A stretch of 64,000 nucleotides of DNA from Berberis thunbergii. Lineage: Eukaryota > Streptophyta > Magnoliopsida > Ranunculales > Berberidaceae. The DNA lies in contig QNQO01009177.1 in the NCBI GenBank assembly GCA_003290165.1, positions 310,001 through 374,000 on the forward strand, written 5' to 3'. Below, one piece after another: positions 21,569 through 33,655 of this stretch (positions are counted from its first letter, which is position 1; each line of letters starts with the position of its first letter). A program made the position numbers and the translations under genes. A model generated the notes under the pieces. That model searched no databases. It was not told the origin of the DNA and saw nothing but the letters and a program-made list of their open reading frames with translations.

Positions 21569-22986
21569 GTATTCTTCTTTCAATCATACTGTGATTAAAA
21601 TCAAAATCCAAACTTATGGAGCAAAAGCAGGTTTTTGTTTTTTCAAATGACTTAATTCTATAAAGATCATTGCATGCATTATTTAGGTTACCTGTAAGGA
21701 GTCGAAGCAGATGCGGTGTCCATGTTTATGTTCCCAGTATGTTCTATGTGCATTTATGTTGTAGCTGTAACCATTGGTCCTTATGCCTCAGCTTCCTCTT
21801 GATATATGAGAGAGGTTGCCTTCTATGTACATGCTTGAACTTTTTGAGAGACTATATGAAAGCTCTGGCGGCAGCTTTGATTCCAAATCTCTCCAAGTAG
21901 AACTTGAAGAGGGTCAAACTATCATATATCAAGCAAAAGTTTAGGCACGGCTCATGATTTTTAATTGTATATAGCGGTACCATGGGGACAATTATGCTGG
22001 AAGTGCCATGAACGTATACATGGGATTTAAATCTAGTCAGACTTATGAAGACATGAGTAGCGGAGTGGGCTTGATTTTCAACACTCCCTGGTGGAAAACA
22101 TTTCAATGATTGTGCTAGACAAAACCCAGTAACCTCTCAAAAGTTAAAACCAATGGCTCCAACATGATGAATTGCATTACATCATCGTGGAGTGTAGACA
22201 TCGTGATTCATGAGTGGGGTTGGATTTCCATTTTCCAACTAATGATAATAAAGACTATTGTAATATTTAGTCGCCATTATTATCATATCCATTTTCTTTA
22301 TTATGATATTTGCTTGGTAATATCATTGATTTCATCACAGGGTTTGACTTTATGCTCAGCTTTGACTCAAATGAAATTTAAAAGAAAAAGTCACTTACTA
22401 CTTACATTATCTTATATCCGGAGTTCCTGAGAAAGGCAGACTAGCATTAACTATTGTCATGAAAGAATACTATAAGTTGTTGCTCTTCATTTGAGTCACC
22501 ACAGTATACGTTGGAACACTCGAGTTTCAGGTCATGAGGCTGGTTGCGGTGCTCTTCTTGTCACTTTAGTTTTATGGGGTCGCAATGGCTGAGATATAAT
22601 TTTACGGTAGAGTAACACTCCAATCAATCAATCAATCAATCTAGTGTCTTCTTAATTGGCCTTGTCGTATCAACCACAAAATCCTCAAAACACAAAAGTA
22701 CAGACACTAGCAAAATAAAACAATGACTGTCACCCGAAGCACGACAGCTCTAGCCTTCCTGAACCTAAAGGACACCCTATACTCCAATTTTCTTCAACAA
22801 CACGGCCTAGGTGCCAGTGCTAAAGGTGGTTGCTTCTTACCACAAAGCACCAACTGAGCTTGTGTTCTTATTTTTTGACTCAGGCTTATAATTATCATCA
22901 CTGTTCTTGAATTTACTCATTTCAAGGAGTTATCTTTATCTCTCTAACAGAGGTTCGACATTTTCTTACCAAAATTATAATCATCG

Positions 22987-23066
22987 TTCTCAAGTTAGTT
23001 GTAGGACACATTTTGTTAACTAGAGTTTCTCAAGTTAATTGTAGGACACATTTTATTAACTAGAGG
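22987..23066. repeat. 40-bp tandem duplication
   Basis: TCTCAAGTTAGTTGTAGGAC... and TCTCAAGTTAATTGTAGGAC... repeat at a 40-bp step with three or four differences, just left of the RTE insertion. Confidence 0.8.
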
Positions 23067-23088
23067 TAACTAGCAAGCTTCTAAGTCA

Positions 23089-24531
23089 TCATCATCATAA
23101 TCATCAAAGCCCATTTCCGATACTCTCAGGGTCAGCTAGACGTAATTTGGTTCTCCAAGCAATGCAGTCTTCCTACATATCTTTACCTAATAAAAGCTCA
23201 AGGATATCTTCCTTCACCGCTTTCATCCAATTTTTCAACGGTTGTCCCTTCCGCCTATACCCTCTATTAAATTGCCAATCTAGACATTTTCTGATTGGGA
23301 CCATACTTGGTCTTCTCTGCGCATGACCAAACCATGTTAAACGCCTTTCTCGAATTGTCTTTTATGAGCGCTACACTTAAGTATCTCCTAATTCTTTTAT
23401 TCATAATTTGATCCTTACAGGTTTTACCACACATCTATCTTAACATACGCAATTCTGCTATCGCCATCCTATGTGTATGTTGTCCATTAATAGCCCAACA
23501 TTTTGAACCATAGAGCATGGCTGGTCGAACAATCGACTTATAGCATTTTCATTTTAACTTTGCAGGAATCCTTCTATCGCATAATACTCATGACGTCGTT
23601 TTTCATTTTGTTCAATCAGCTTTAATCCTATGGTCTACATCTTATCCAATGACCCTATTCTTTTGAATTATAGATCCTAGATATCGAAAAGCCTCACATT
23701 CTGGAACCTCTACGCCTTCCATCTCAATTGAATTACTCCTCCATCTTGATTCACAACCAAAGTTGCACACTAGATATTCTATCTTCAAACGACTATTCTA
23801 GAACCCGTACTCTCTAATGCCTCCCGCCACCTATCTAATTTTTGACCTAAACCTTCACTAGTCTCATCAATTATGACAATATCATCTGCAAACATGCACC
23901 AAGGTACATCTTCTTGAAGACGTCTCTTCAACTCATCCATGACCAAAACAAAGAGGTATGGACTTAATGCCGACCCTTGATGTAGTCATACTGATACTGA
24001 AAATTCACTGGACATTTCGCCTATTGAGCGAACACTTGTTACAACCCATTAATACATATCTTTAATGATATTGATATAACACTGAGAGACTTTTTTCCTT
24101 CCAAGTACTCACCAAATTAGCTCCCTAGGAACTCTATCGTAGGCTTTTTTCAAATCAATAAAAACCATATGCAAAATCTTGTATTCTTTTGGATATTTTT
24201 CTATAATTTGCCTAAGCAAGAAGACCTCAGTAGTAGACCTATCTGATATAAATCCAAATTGATTATCCGAAACAGTGGTTAAACTCCTAGGTATTCGCTC
24301 TACGACCATATCCCAAAGTTTCATTATATGACTCATAAGCTTTATCCCTCTATAGTTCGAGCAGTTCTGAATATCCTCATTGTTCTTATTAATTGGTTCC
24401 ATAATGTTGTGCCTCCACGAATTTGGCATTATTTTAGTTTTCAAAATCTTATTAAAGAACCTAGTTAGCCATTGAATCCCAATTTCTCCCAAACATTTCC
24501 ACGTTTCTAAGTAATGATATATTTCCAAATC
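23089..24531 (-). mobile_element. RTE-clade LINE, 5'-truncated, with target duplication
   Basis: The minus strand encodes part of a non-LTR reverse transcriptase. In 24528-24109 one frame reads NIMEPINKNNEDIQNCSNYR, GIKLMSHIMKLW, DNQFGFISDRSTTE and HMVFIDLKKAYDRVP, all typical of the plant RTE clade. Downstream, broken frames continue (SALSPYLFVLV-like and a degenerate ADD region near 23880). The 3' end carries the ATGATGATG-type tail expected of RTE (23086-23110 reversed). Flanking CTAAGTCA at 23081-23088 and 24532-24539 is a target-site duplication, so this is a discrete 1.4-kb 5'-truncated insertion. Confidence 0.85.
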
Positions 24532-24599
24532 CTAAGTCAAAATTTTGAACGGACCTTTACTAATTTGCAATTGTATCCATTTCATTACATTAATATTCA

Positions 24600-25815
24600 G
24601 GTTAACTTGCCGTACCCCTTAGAACAAATAGGTAATTAAGGGTTTCCCCTAAAAGATATTGTATTGCAGTCTTCCCCTTAGACTAGCACTTGACTGTAAA
24701 TGCATACACTGTTTTCAAATAGGACCAAAATACCCCCAAATATTAAGGATTGAGATTGGAAATTGTTAATCTCGAGCAAATCATATTAGGTATAGGAACT
24801 TGAATGGTGTAAATCAAAATAACATACACATCCCAATGAAAATCCAATGGTTTAAAAAGAAATCATCATCATCTTCTTCCCCAACCCACCTCAACTCCAT
24901 TAGGACCCCCATCAATGCCACCCTACTTGCATCATCACCTTGCAACAATATCTCGACCACCACCTCAATCCAAACATTCCATCCCTCGCAATACCAACAA
25001 CCCCACTACACCTCTACTCACTCACCTCCACCACCGCCTGATTCAAATCACCTCACCCCACCCCATTCTCAAGTTTCAACACCAACAACACCTACACCAC
25101 CTGAATCAAAACCAAATAACACCTGTACCGTACCAACCTACCCACCCACCGTACCTTTAACATCACCATACCCATTAGTCCCTTTTGAATTGACACATTC
25201 AACCCATGTCATCATCAGAAAAAAGAACACCACCCACCACCAAATAATTATTTGTTCAAATGAGAGATAAAGAGGAGAGGGGTTGTCGGTGGTGGCGGTT
25301 GTAATTAGATAGGAAGGAGGAGGGGTTGGCTGGTGGCGGCTGGGGAATTGAAATCGGAGAGGAACGGGTGAGGCTTGGCTGGTGGCAGCTGGAGAATTGA
25401 AATCAGAGAGAAAGGAAAGGGACTCGAACGGTGGTGGTAGGTGAACAAAATCGGAGGGAGGACGAGGAAGGGTTTGCTGATGAACAAAGGGAATGGTTGT
25501 TGGAATGGTGTGTGGAGTGGGCGGTGGTGATGTTGCATGTGGGGTGGGTGGTTTTGGAGAAGATGAGTGTTTTTTTCAGGTTTATTTATTATTTTAAACC
25601 CTTTATATTTTTCTCAAGATGCACATCTGTGGTAGGCTTATGCAAGCCACTGATTTTGTTGAAATTCACATGCTAAGGGTATTTTTTTCACATAAAACAT
25701 GCACTAACAGTCGAGCCACGTTGATTGCTGGTCTAAGGGGGAGATTGCAATACGATATCTTTTAAGGGGAATCCTTAATTATCTATTTGTTTTGGGGGAT
25801 ATCGTAAATTTACCT
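24600..25815. mobile_element. Non-autonomous Mutator-like element with long TIRs
   Basis: About 110-150 bp at each end are inverted copies. GGTTAACTTGCC..ACAAATAGGTAATTAAGG and AAAAGATATTGTATTGCA at the left correspond to the reverse of 25815-25690 (ACAAATAGATAATTAAGG, AAAAGATATCGTATTGCA). Long diverged TIRs point to a MULE. A 9-bp duplication is not certain (TAATATTCA versus TATATTCAG). The interior has no transposase; its left half (24860-25260) is C-rich and nearly G-free, and its right half (25270-25560) is G-rich and nearly C-free. The open frames in it (Pro/Thr/His-rich, 24800-25270) look compositional rather than genic. Confidence 0.7.
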
Positions 25816-27699
25816 TGTATATTCAGTTGTAAGTTGTGAACCAACCTAAATGATTTCTTTTCCATCTTACTCTATAAGTTATCTCTCATTACAATACACA
25901 AAACCAAGTCAGTATGACAGCAGTTACTTCTTTTTGTTCCATCATTTCTCTGAGCACTGAGAATCAATCATTTACCTTTTTCTTTTATTTACAAATTAGT
26001 TCCACATTGTTTCATTTTTTGGCCTTTTGGTTGATGGAACCTCTAAGTATTTATCAGGAAATGAGGCAAAGGGCCCCTTTACCTGTCCAAATGTTCTAAA
26101 TTGTTAAGGCGTGACTTTGGCATTTATGTAGACCAACTCCAGGTGTGAGCTTTTCATTTGGTTAATTTTTTTTTTTAATAACTTTGTACACTCAACTGAT
26201 GTCATTTTGTGTGCTGTCCGAGAATAAAAGAATTTGAGTGACCAAATGGAGTTAGAGGACATATAAAAACTCAGAACTTAAAGTTTGAACAAATTTGCCT
26301 TGTTGCCAGGGCACTGAGCCTCTGTGATTGGTGCAGCGAAGAAAGATGAAAAAATATAATCCTATTCTTATTTTGTATTTTTTTTTCCTTTTTTTCGGCT
26401 CTCTAAATCAAGAACTAGGCCTTAAATTGGAGTCCTATAATTATATTTTCCAAATTTCTTACATAAAGCAAGTCACACATAATGTCTTGTAATTGGAGTG
26501 ATTAAGACCACTAGGACTGTGTGCAAAAGTCCTATGACTTTTGTCCCGAGGCATGCCATGGGGGTAATCCACGAATCCTAATGCATAAGCCTTTGTGATG
26601 AATTTAGTCTGATGTAAGCCTTTGGGACGTTTAAAGTAATCTTCTCTTGGAGGTGAGCCTTTAGGCCTATGCGTCCTATGATTTTGAAAAAAATTGCCTT
26701 GGCTGATTCATCACAGTGATAGATTCTCGAGAAGATATTTAAGGCCCATGTCATCTTATTGTTATAGAAGGTTTCTTTTGGGGATAGGGCGGTCTAGCCA
26801 TTTGAAACCTTCAATTTGCAGAAAATACTTGGTGTTTATGGGACGTGTCTCTTGGGATACATAAGTTGTTTTGAAGTGTCATCTGGTTGGCTGTAACATC
26901 AATTGATATGTTCTGTATATCTGGTTCTGCAAAACTTTGCACGATGGAAGAGCAATGCCCATCCAATATGGGGAGGCTAAAAGTTCTGTCTCTATTTGTA
27001 CAATGAAGTTTCATATTTTTTTTTTCTAGGGTTATCACGAGGTGAGTGCACCTTTTCCACTTTCTGTGTGGGAATAGAGTCAACCTGACAGTTTCTATTC
27101 CTGGTGTAAGGTCCAAGGGTATATTTCTCTTATGAATAAGTCTATTAGAAAAAGTATGGAAATTTGAGGTGAAAATTTTGAGTATGTGGAGAAGGGTCAT
27201 ATGCTTCAAGTGTAAGAGCTTTCAGTGCCATAGTTGGAGAATGGAGAATATGGATGTAGCTTGTGAAAATCTCTAGACGTTTGTTTTCGCTGGCTTATTA
27301 GGCCTTTCTAAGTCTCTAACCCATTTCCAGTGTCATTGACTTTGTTCAAGCATGTTGCTCCCCAACACTCTCTTTCTGATAGGTAATCAAAGTATGGGAG
27401 CAAGTTATCCTGCTACTGTTTCTACCTCATTGCTAGGGAATGTATAAACCTTAATCTATTGCCACGTCATTTCTACTCAGGTTTGGCGTTCCTTTGTGCT
27501 TGAGTAAAAATATGCTTTTGTAGTGTTGGGACAAGGCCCGGGGCATAAAGCTTTTTTGAGGAATAAAAGTGGACTAGTAAAATTCAATTTGTGGTGGATG
27601 ATTTCAGATGGGTAGCATGTTATAAGCGTTTGGTTTTTTTTTGCTTTTTAGAAACTGTGCTATCATGCACTGTTTACTATATGTTGTAGTTGTTTCAGA
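25816..27699. other. Intron sequence without recognised gene
   Basis: No recognisable element ends. A 132-codon minus-strand open frame (27209-26811) shows no domain I know. Poly-T runs near 26170 and 26380. Possibly old, eroded transposon sequence. Confidence 0.4.
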
Positions 27700-30000
27700 T
27701 TCAAATCTCTACGGCGAGGATTCACTTCTTGGATCTGCTCTTCTATCGTAACAGTAGTGATTTCTGTTTGGAATCCCCACTATTTCTAACAGATTTCTTT
27801 ACACCACTTCTTTCTCCTTGCTAGCTTCTTCTCCTTTGCTAGCTTTTACATAAAAAAACTCCCATCTCCAAACTTTCGTTTCCTTTTTTGGCAAAATCTA
27901 AACCTAACCAAAAAATCCACCTTCATCTCCGACATACAAAATACAACTGACCACGTTCTCCTTCACCCTTAATCTTCATCCCCTTGTCTTCTTCTTCTCT
28001 TAAACTGTCCATCTGCCCTTCTTTTCTTTCCCTTCACTCCACGTTTCATTTCCTGTTGATAATACCGGTAGGAGCTGGTGCCAGTCCAGGAGTACTTGTG
28101 TCTCCATTCTTTGCATACTGCTCGAAATCAGCACAGATCGGGCATCGCCAATCGACCAATGATCTTCTGTAACACCCAGTTTGGTACTGTTCTCCATGGT
28201 ACCGTTTCTTTAGGTGCTCTCCCTCCTATCTCTTGGATTGTTCTCACCGGGACAGTGTTTTGTCTATTCAGCTGGTATGGATTACCTGCAAATTGAGAAG
28301 AAAATTTTTGGGGTTTAGAAACTTCATACAGGGGGATATGTTCTTGAAGAAAAATGTGTTAAAGGGGTATTCAAAGTGGTTTTAGAACAACAACAAGCTG
28401 AGTGGCTTGAACTCCCTCCGTCAAGCGGTATGTGAGACACAACCTTTTGAAACAACCATGTGGCAAAATGGTAATGCTTGGTCTATGTTAAATATCACAT
28501 CTTAGAAATCAGGGTTATTTGCTCGAATGAGATTTTAACGTGGCAAATGGTAATGTTGATCTCTGGTTAAAAGGATCTTAGTTAAAAACAATGCTGTAGT
28601 GAAAAGTGTTACTCACGCACAACATCACCACCACATATCTCCCCCTACCCACTCAGCTTCACAATTTCACACCTTTTCATTCTCTCACTCCCCTCTTCCC
28701 CTCCACCACTAACCACCTCCTCCCAACAGAACATCTCCTCTTCTTTGATTTCACACCACCCTCCATCCACCATTCACTACTGCGCTTCACAATCTCCTTC
28801 AAAACCCTTGACATCTCCTCTCCCGGTTCTTGAGCAGCCTTGCATGATGGTGGTTCTCTTGCTTACTTTATTTCCCTTCTCTCCTAAAAACTGGTTCAAT
28901 CTTCTGCTGCCTTGTCTGATGATGGTCTGTTTGGGCCTGTCTCATGGCTCTAGTCAACCAATTACGTGGTCTTCTTTCCTTCTCCTGGGTGGTGGCCGAG
29001 CAATGATTGTTTTCTCGCCGGATTTCGGAAAGATGAAAGGAGGTGATACTCCGTCTCAACATAGAACGGAGAGTGTTTTTACCAAATTTGGAAAAGGCAT
29101 TTTGGGAAATGGAGTATCCAATGACCATGATGCGGTTGCTTGTGGAAACACTTCAGTTGTTCAAGGATTGAGAGGGCTTGCTTACATCATGCCATGACCC
29201 TCACTCCTCTGGAGTGGAGATAGGTTGGTGGTCCAATGCTTTCCTGCCATTGGGAATAGGGAAGCAATCAAATTGTCTTGCCCAATCAATTTGCTCCTCT
29301 TGCCACCTGTGATCATGACCATCCCATCTCTTCCACAGGATCACTGTCGAGCTATGCATCCCCAATCTACAACTCATACACATCTCAATCGTGTGAACAA
29401 CTATCCTCTGGAGAGGTCCCACTTGCACTCACACTTGCATAATGGTGGATCGCAAGTCACTCAGCGGCCACAATCATTGGCCCAATCCAATATTTTGGCT
29501 AGGCCCCACCAGGGGTGAGGCCATCAGTGTCCTTCTGCCCCTCACGTGCATTTCATCCCAACACGTGCTGTCTAGTACACCAAAATTCATCCATAAACAC
29601 CATGCATCTCGAAAGAAATCCAAGGGTCAGGATCCTCTCTCTTCCTTCATCTGCTCATCCGTCACGTGCCTAGCACCAGCCTGATTCTGTTCCTCCCTCG
29701 AGACCCAAACTGAAAAGGGTTATTGTTGCTGAACCACTCACAACAGCTGATTTGAATGAAGTTTCTTCGTTGTAGGGGGATGATTATGAAGCTAATGAGG
29801 AGCTTCAACGTCTCAGTGGCTAATCTCTGGCTATTCTTCGCCTGCCTCCTCATCTGCAGTTGGTGGTGTTGCTGCGGAGGTTGGGTTGCAAAACACAATT
29901 TTTTTTTTACCAAATCAGCAGGTGGTATTAGTTCTGATTTGCAAGCGTCTCAACTTGTGGATCAGCTTATGAATTTGGGCGAGCGGTATTGGTGTTAGGT
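27700..30000 (+). mobile_element. L1 LINE, 5' region and ORF1 remnant (left part)
   Basis: Called mainly by continuity: excising the LTR element at 30001-37960 (one TAGGT copy kept) joins this sequence smoothly to the L1 endonuclease region at about 38090. The frames near 29690-30000 are broken, and ORF1 is not confidently recognised. The 5' boundary is a guess; pyrimidine-rich sequence from about 27780 could be its 5' UTR. Confidence 0.45.
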
Positions 30001-30290
30001 TGTTAGGATACCAATCCTATTTAGTATTTACTTGAGATTAGAATGTCTTAGTTATAACAATATTCTAATTAGGGAATATTAGCTTGTTTTGAATTAGGAT
30101 TTATTGTTTGATTAGAATTAGGTTTGAATTCAATTAGGAAGTATTATTCTTTGCTTTCAGCTATAAATACATATGATGTAATAGAGTTTAGGCAAGCAAT
30201 ACAAGTTTTATTTAATTTATTTGGTGACTGATCCCCAATCAAAGGATCTAGGTGGTTTGATCTCCAATCAAAAGGTCAAGGTCTCTATTA
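30001..30290 (+). repeat. 5' LTR of the LARP1-carrying element
   Basis: Begins TGTTAGGATACC, ends GGTCTCTATTA. Contains a TATAAATA box near 30162, followed by an ATGTAATAGAG start-region motif. Nearly identical to the 3' copy. Confidence 0.85.
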
Positions 30291-30292
30291 TC

Positions 30293-30304
30293 TGGTATCA
30301 GAGC
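30293..30304 (+). promoter_or_regulatory. Primer-binding site of the LARP1-carrying element
   Basis: TGGTATCAGAGC, complementary to the 3' end of initiator tRNA-Met, two bases inside the LTR. Confidence 0.85.
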
Positions 30305-31239
30305 ATCATCGATTCTGAGTCAAAATTTTTTTTCTTGTTACTTCGTTCTTCAACCTCGACAACAACCTCCGAACTCCCAGATCTTCATCCCCAAAAAAAA
30401 AAACAAAAAAGGTACCTCGCAACAGCACTGCCCTTCGCAGCATCCGCCGTCGCCATCTTCATCAGCATCTTCTTCGATTCAGAGTATCTTCCTCTTCAGC
30501 ACCTACCCAATCGACTCCACACATCGTCATCATTGTCCTTCCTGAATTCAGAGCAGCGTTCTTCTTCGATTCAGTTTCAGCACCTCGATTCAATTCAGCA
30601 CATCCGGTTTCAGCGTCTTCATCCAACCTCCGCAACCCCAGTTTCTTCTCATCCAGATTCGTCCAGTTTCATCTTTAGCGCACCATCTCCAGTTTCCTCT
30701 TCAGCGCTTCATCGATCCCAGATTCCAACGCTTCATCAATTTCATCGTTCCCAGATTTCTGCGTCTCCAGAGTTCATCGACTCCGGGTTTCCACACCAAC
30801 TTCAACGCCTTACCACCCAATTCCAGCGCCCGTACAACCCGGTCCAGTCCATCTTCAGAGCATCTTCATCTTCAGAGCTTCTTTCCCGCCTTTCATCTTC
30901 AGAGCATCCTCTTCTTCATCGCCTTCATCACAAGTAGCAGACATCACAAAAAAAAAACTGTTGCTGAATAGTGAAGCAACAGTAGCAAAACCGCACTATT
31001 TGCACCCATAAAGCTATTCATACCTGGATATTTGCGCCGTCAACCCTCTTTATTATGACGATTGCTGCATTACAAGAGCAGGTCAATGCGCTTACTGCTT
31101 AAGTTACCGGGATCTCTTCCCGCCTCCATACACTTGAGACCACTAATGCCATTATTCTAGAGACATTAAGGAATCTCCAGCCATATCGCCCGACACCATA
31201 CGTTCATCTGGAACAACAACGACCAATTATTCCAATTTC

Positions 31240-32550
31240 TGGCAAGGCCCTTGATGCAGCTAGACCCAAAAATTATGATGTTGTTTCCAAGGCACCACCA
31301 CCATTGCCCACCACTCCAAGGCACAATCCTGTGCAGAGACCATTCGTGCCACAAAAAACAGATGGGCTTGGTAGCCATAATCCTTACCATAAACAACCAC
31401 CGGCCCATCATCCGAAAGCGGGTATTATTAAGTGTATCCATCCTTCAAATGGCGTACTACCCTTTCCTGTAACCATACCTTATCACCTACCACCAATGCT
31501 GTCTGTTTTTCGACCAGTTGTACCTGCTCCACACATTCCAGTTCATGAATATGCTTACCACCATTATCCTGAAAACTTCAATCCTCATATGTTAAGCTCT
31601 CCATATGGAACCCCCGTGCATACTTTTGGTGCACGACTTGGTCATGTTGGTGCTATGGTTTACAATAGAAGCTTTGAACCTCCACCGAGAGAAACCAATG
31701 CATATGCTGCCAATTTTGCTAATCGGAGACAAGTTGTATAAGCACATGCTGGTCGTTTACATAAATTACGGCGCCATCATCGAACATTCAATCCGAGAGA
31801 AAATATTAGCATGCATCATAGTGGACCACGGCCTTTTGTGTGGCCCCCTCCCTATCTTGGTCCTAGTCCAGGGCTTATGGAGGGCCCTTGTTTTTCTAGC
31901 CCTACCCCTATGTATCATCATCCAAATGCAGTAGGAGGTCCTCCTCTTTACGTTATTCAACATCCTCAACATCCTTGGATTCCTGCAACTGCCTCGGAGA
32001 CGTTGCCTTTGAGGGCTAATATTGTTAAGCAAATTGAGTATTATTTCAGTAATGAGAATTTGCAAAAGGACAACCACTTGATTTCTTTGATGGATGACCA
32101 AAGATGGGTTCTGATAACCAACATTGCTGACTTTAATAGAGTGAAGAGAATGACTTCAGACATTTCTTTAATTTTGGATGCAATGCATAGTTCTAGTAAG
32201 GTAGAAGTTCAGGATGACAGAGTTCGAAAGCGTGATGGCTGGTCGGAGTGGCTTTTGGCTTCTGGACAACCTGCATCTTCAAATGATCAGAAGATGCAAG
32301 CCGATGTACAGGCTACAATGAAAAGGCTTAGTGAGTGCAATGATGACAGTGACAACAGTAATAGCAATGCATTAGACAAATATTCAACTAATTTAATTGC
32401 TCGGGAACATGCTGGGAAGTTCGATACCAATTTCCGTATCAGATCTGATGTTGAAACTGCTGATTTTGTTGACCCTAGAACTGGGAGTCTCTCTTGTTTG
32501 ACAAAGCAAAAGTCACACAATTCCCAATCAAATAAGCCCCTGCGACACTA
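31240..32550 (+). pseudogene. Captured LARP1-like (La-related protein 1) coding segment, intronless
   Basis: One frame runs from GKALDAARPKNYDVVSKA (about 31240) to ...QKSHNSQSN (about 32530), interrupted by a single TAA at 31739-31741. Pro-rich sequence (RPFVPQKTDG, PRENISMHHSGPRPFVWPPP) is followed by a recognisable La motif: QIEYYFSNENLQKD, LISLMDDQRWVLITNIADF, NRVKRMTSDISLILDAM (about 32030-32185) and VRKRDGWSEWLL (about 32220-32257). The La motif is an RNA-binding winged helix in LARP1 proteins, which act in translation control. The absence of introns over 1.3 kb suggests capture from processed mRNA. The donor gene is not in the window. Flanked by Gypsy gag and pol C-terminal traces. Confidence 0.82.
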
Positions 32551-32716
32551 CTTGATTGAGGATTATTTGAAAGCAATAATAAGCCCATTACACGCTGGCT
32601 TAACAAGGGGACCAGCCGTCCTGTGGAGGAAGCTACTTGGGAAGACTACGAGCAGTTTTGTGTCCGTTTTCAGATTTTCAGGCTTGAGGACAAGCCTTGT
32701 TTCAGGCGGCGTGGGA

Positions 32717-32934
32717 TGTTAGGATACCAATCCTATTTAGTATTTACTTGAGATTAGAATGTCTTAGTTACAACAATATTCTAATTAGGGAATATTAACT
32801 TGTTTTGAATTAGGATTTATTGTTTGATTAGAATTAGGTTTGAATTCAATTAGGAAGTATTATTCTTTGCTTTCAGCTATAAATACATATGATGTAATAG
32901 AGTTTAGGCAAGCAATACAAGTTTTATTTAATTT
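32717..32934 (+). repeat. 3' LTR of the LARP1-carrying element, left part (continues 37884-37955)
   Basis: Matches 30001-30218 almost base for base. The Copia element inserted here, duplicating AATTT (32930-32934 and 37879-37883); the remaining 72 bp follow at 37884-37955. Confidence 0.9.
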
Positions 32935-33090
32935 TGTTACAGTGTGTATATATAGCTGTCAATTAGGTTAATTGTAGAGATCCTAAATTGATATAGTTTC
33001 CTAGAATAGCCTCAATAGTTTGTATATAAATACATGCTATATTCTCAATATAATATACGAAAAAAGTATTCTCTTAATCTCTGATTACAT
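32935..33090 (+). repeat. Copia 5' LTR
   Basis: 156-bp LTR with a TATATAAATA box near 33021; partner at 37724-37878. Confidence 0.92.
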
Positions 33091-33103
33091 GGTATCAGAG
33101 CCA
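33091..33103 (+). promoter_or_regulatory. Copia primer-binding site
   Basis: TGGTATCAGAGCC, initiator-tRNA-Met type, immediately after the LTR. Confidence 0.92.
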
Positions 33104-33655
33104 CTTAGGGTTTGAGATTAAGATTCGAAGTTTGAAGTTTGGTTCTCACCGCAGTTCGAACTCCCAGGCACCGATCGACCCTCCAACAGGTGTCGACTTC
33201 TTTCAGCCGTCGACTCCTTTCAGCCGTCAGCAACGCCTTATTTCAACCGTCGACTCCAACAGAGCGACTTCTTTCAGCCGTCGACCCTCCAACAGGCGCC
33301 GATCGAAGTCGATCGACTCTTTCGGCCGTCGATCGACCCTTCCAACCTCCGTTCGACATCGATCGACCCTTCCAGCCGCTGTTCGAGCCTTCCAGTCGAT
33401 CTAAGTTCCAGTCGATCTAAGTTCCTGTTGATCCAGTCGATCGAAGCAGTCGTTCCATCCTCTGCGTGTCTGCTTCCCGTCAATCTAAGCTTCCAGTCGA
33501 TTCAGTCGACCGAAGCTGCTTCTTATCCGCTTTTCAAGCCTCTTTCCTGAATTTCTGTCGACTTGGGGGAGCTTTTGCATGATTTCTGACAACCCAATTT
33601 GAAAAAAATCGATTTTGGAGGTTTCACTTCCGAGTTCTGACCTCTTTGACTTGTT

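Noticed and set aside
24800..25270. Pro/Thr/His-rich 156-codon open frame
   Set aside because: Explained by the G-poor, C-rich composition between MULE TIRs; overlapping frames are also open, and no domain is visible.
26811..27209. 132-codon minus-strand open frame in the giant intron
   Set aside because: No start context, domain or conserved motif recognised; composition is ordinary and open frames of this length occur by chance in this much sequence.
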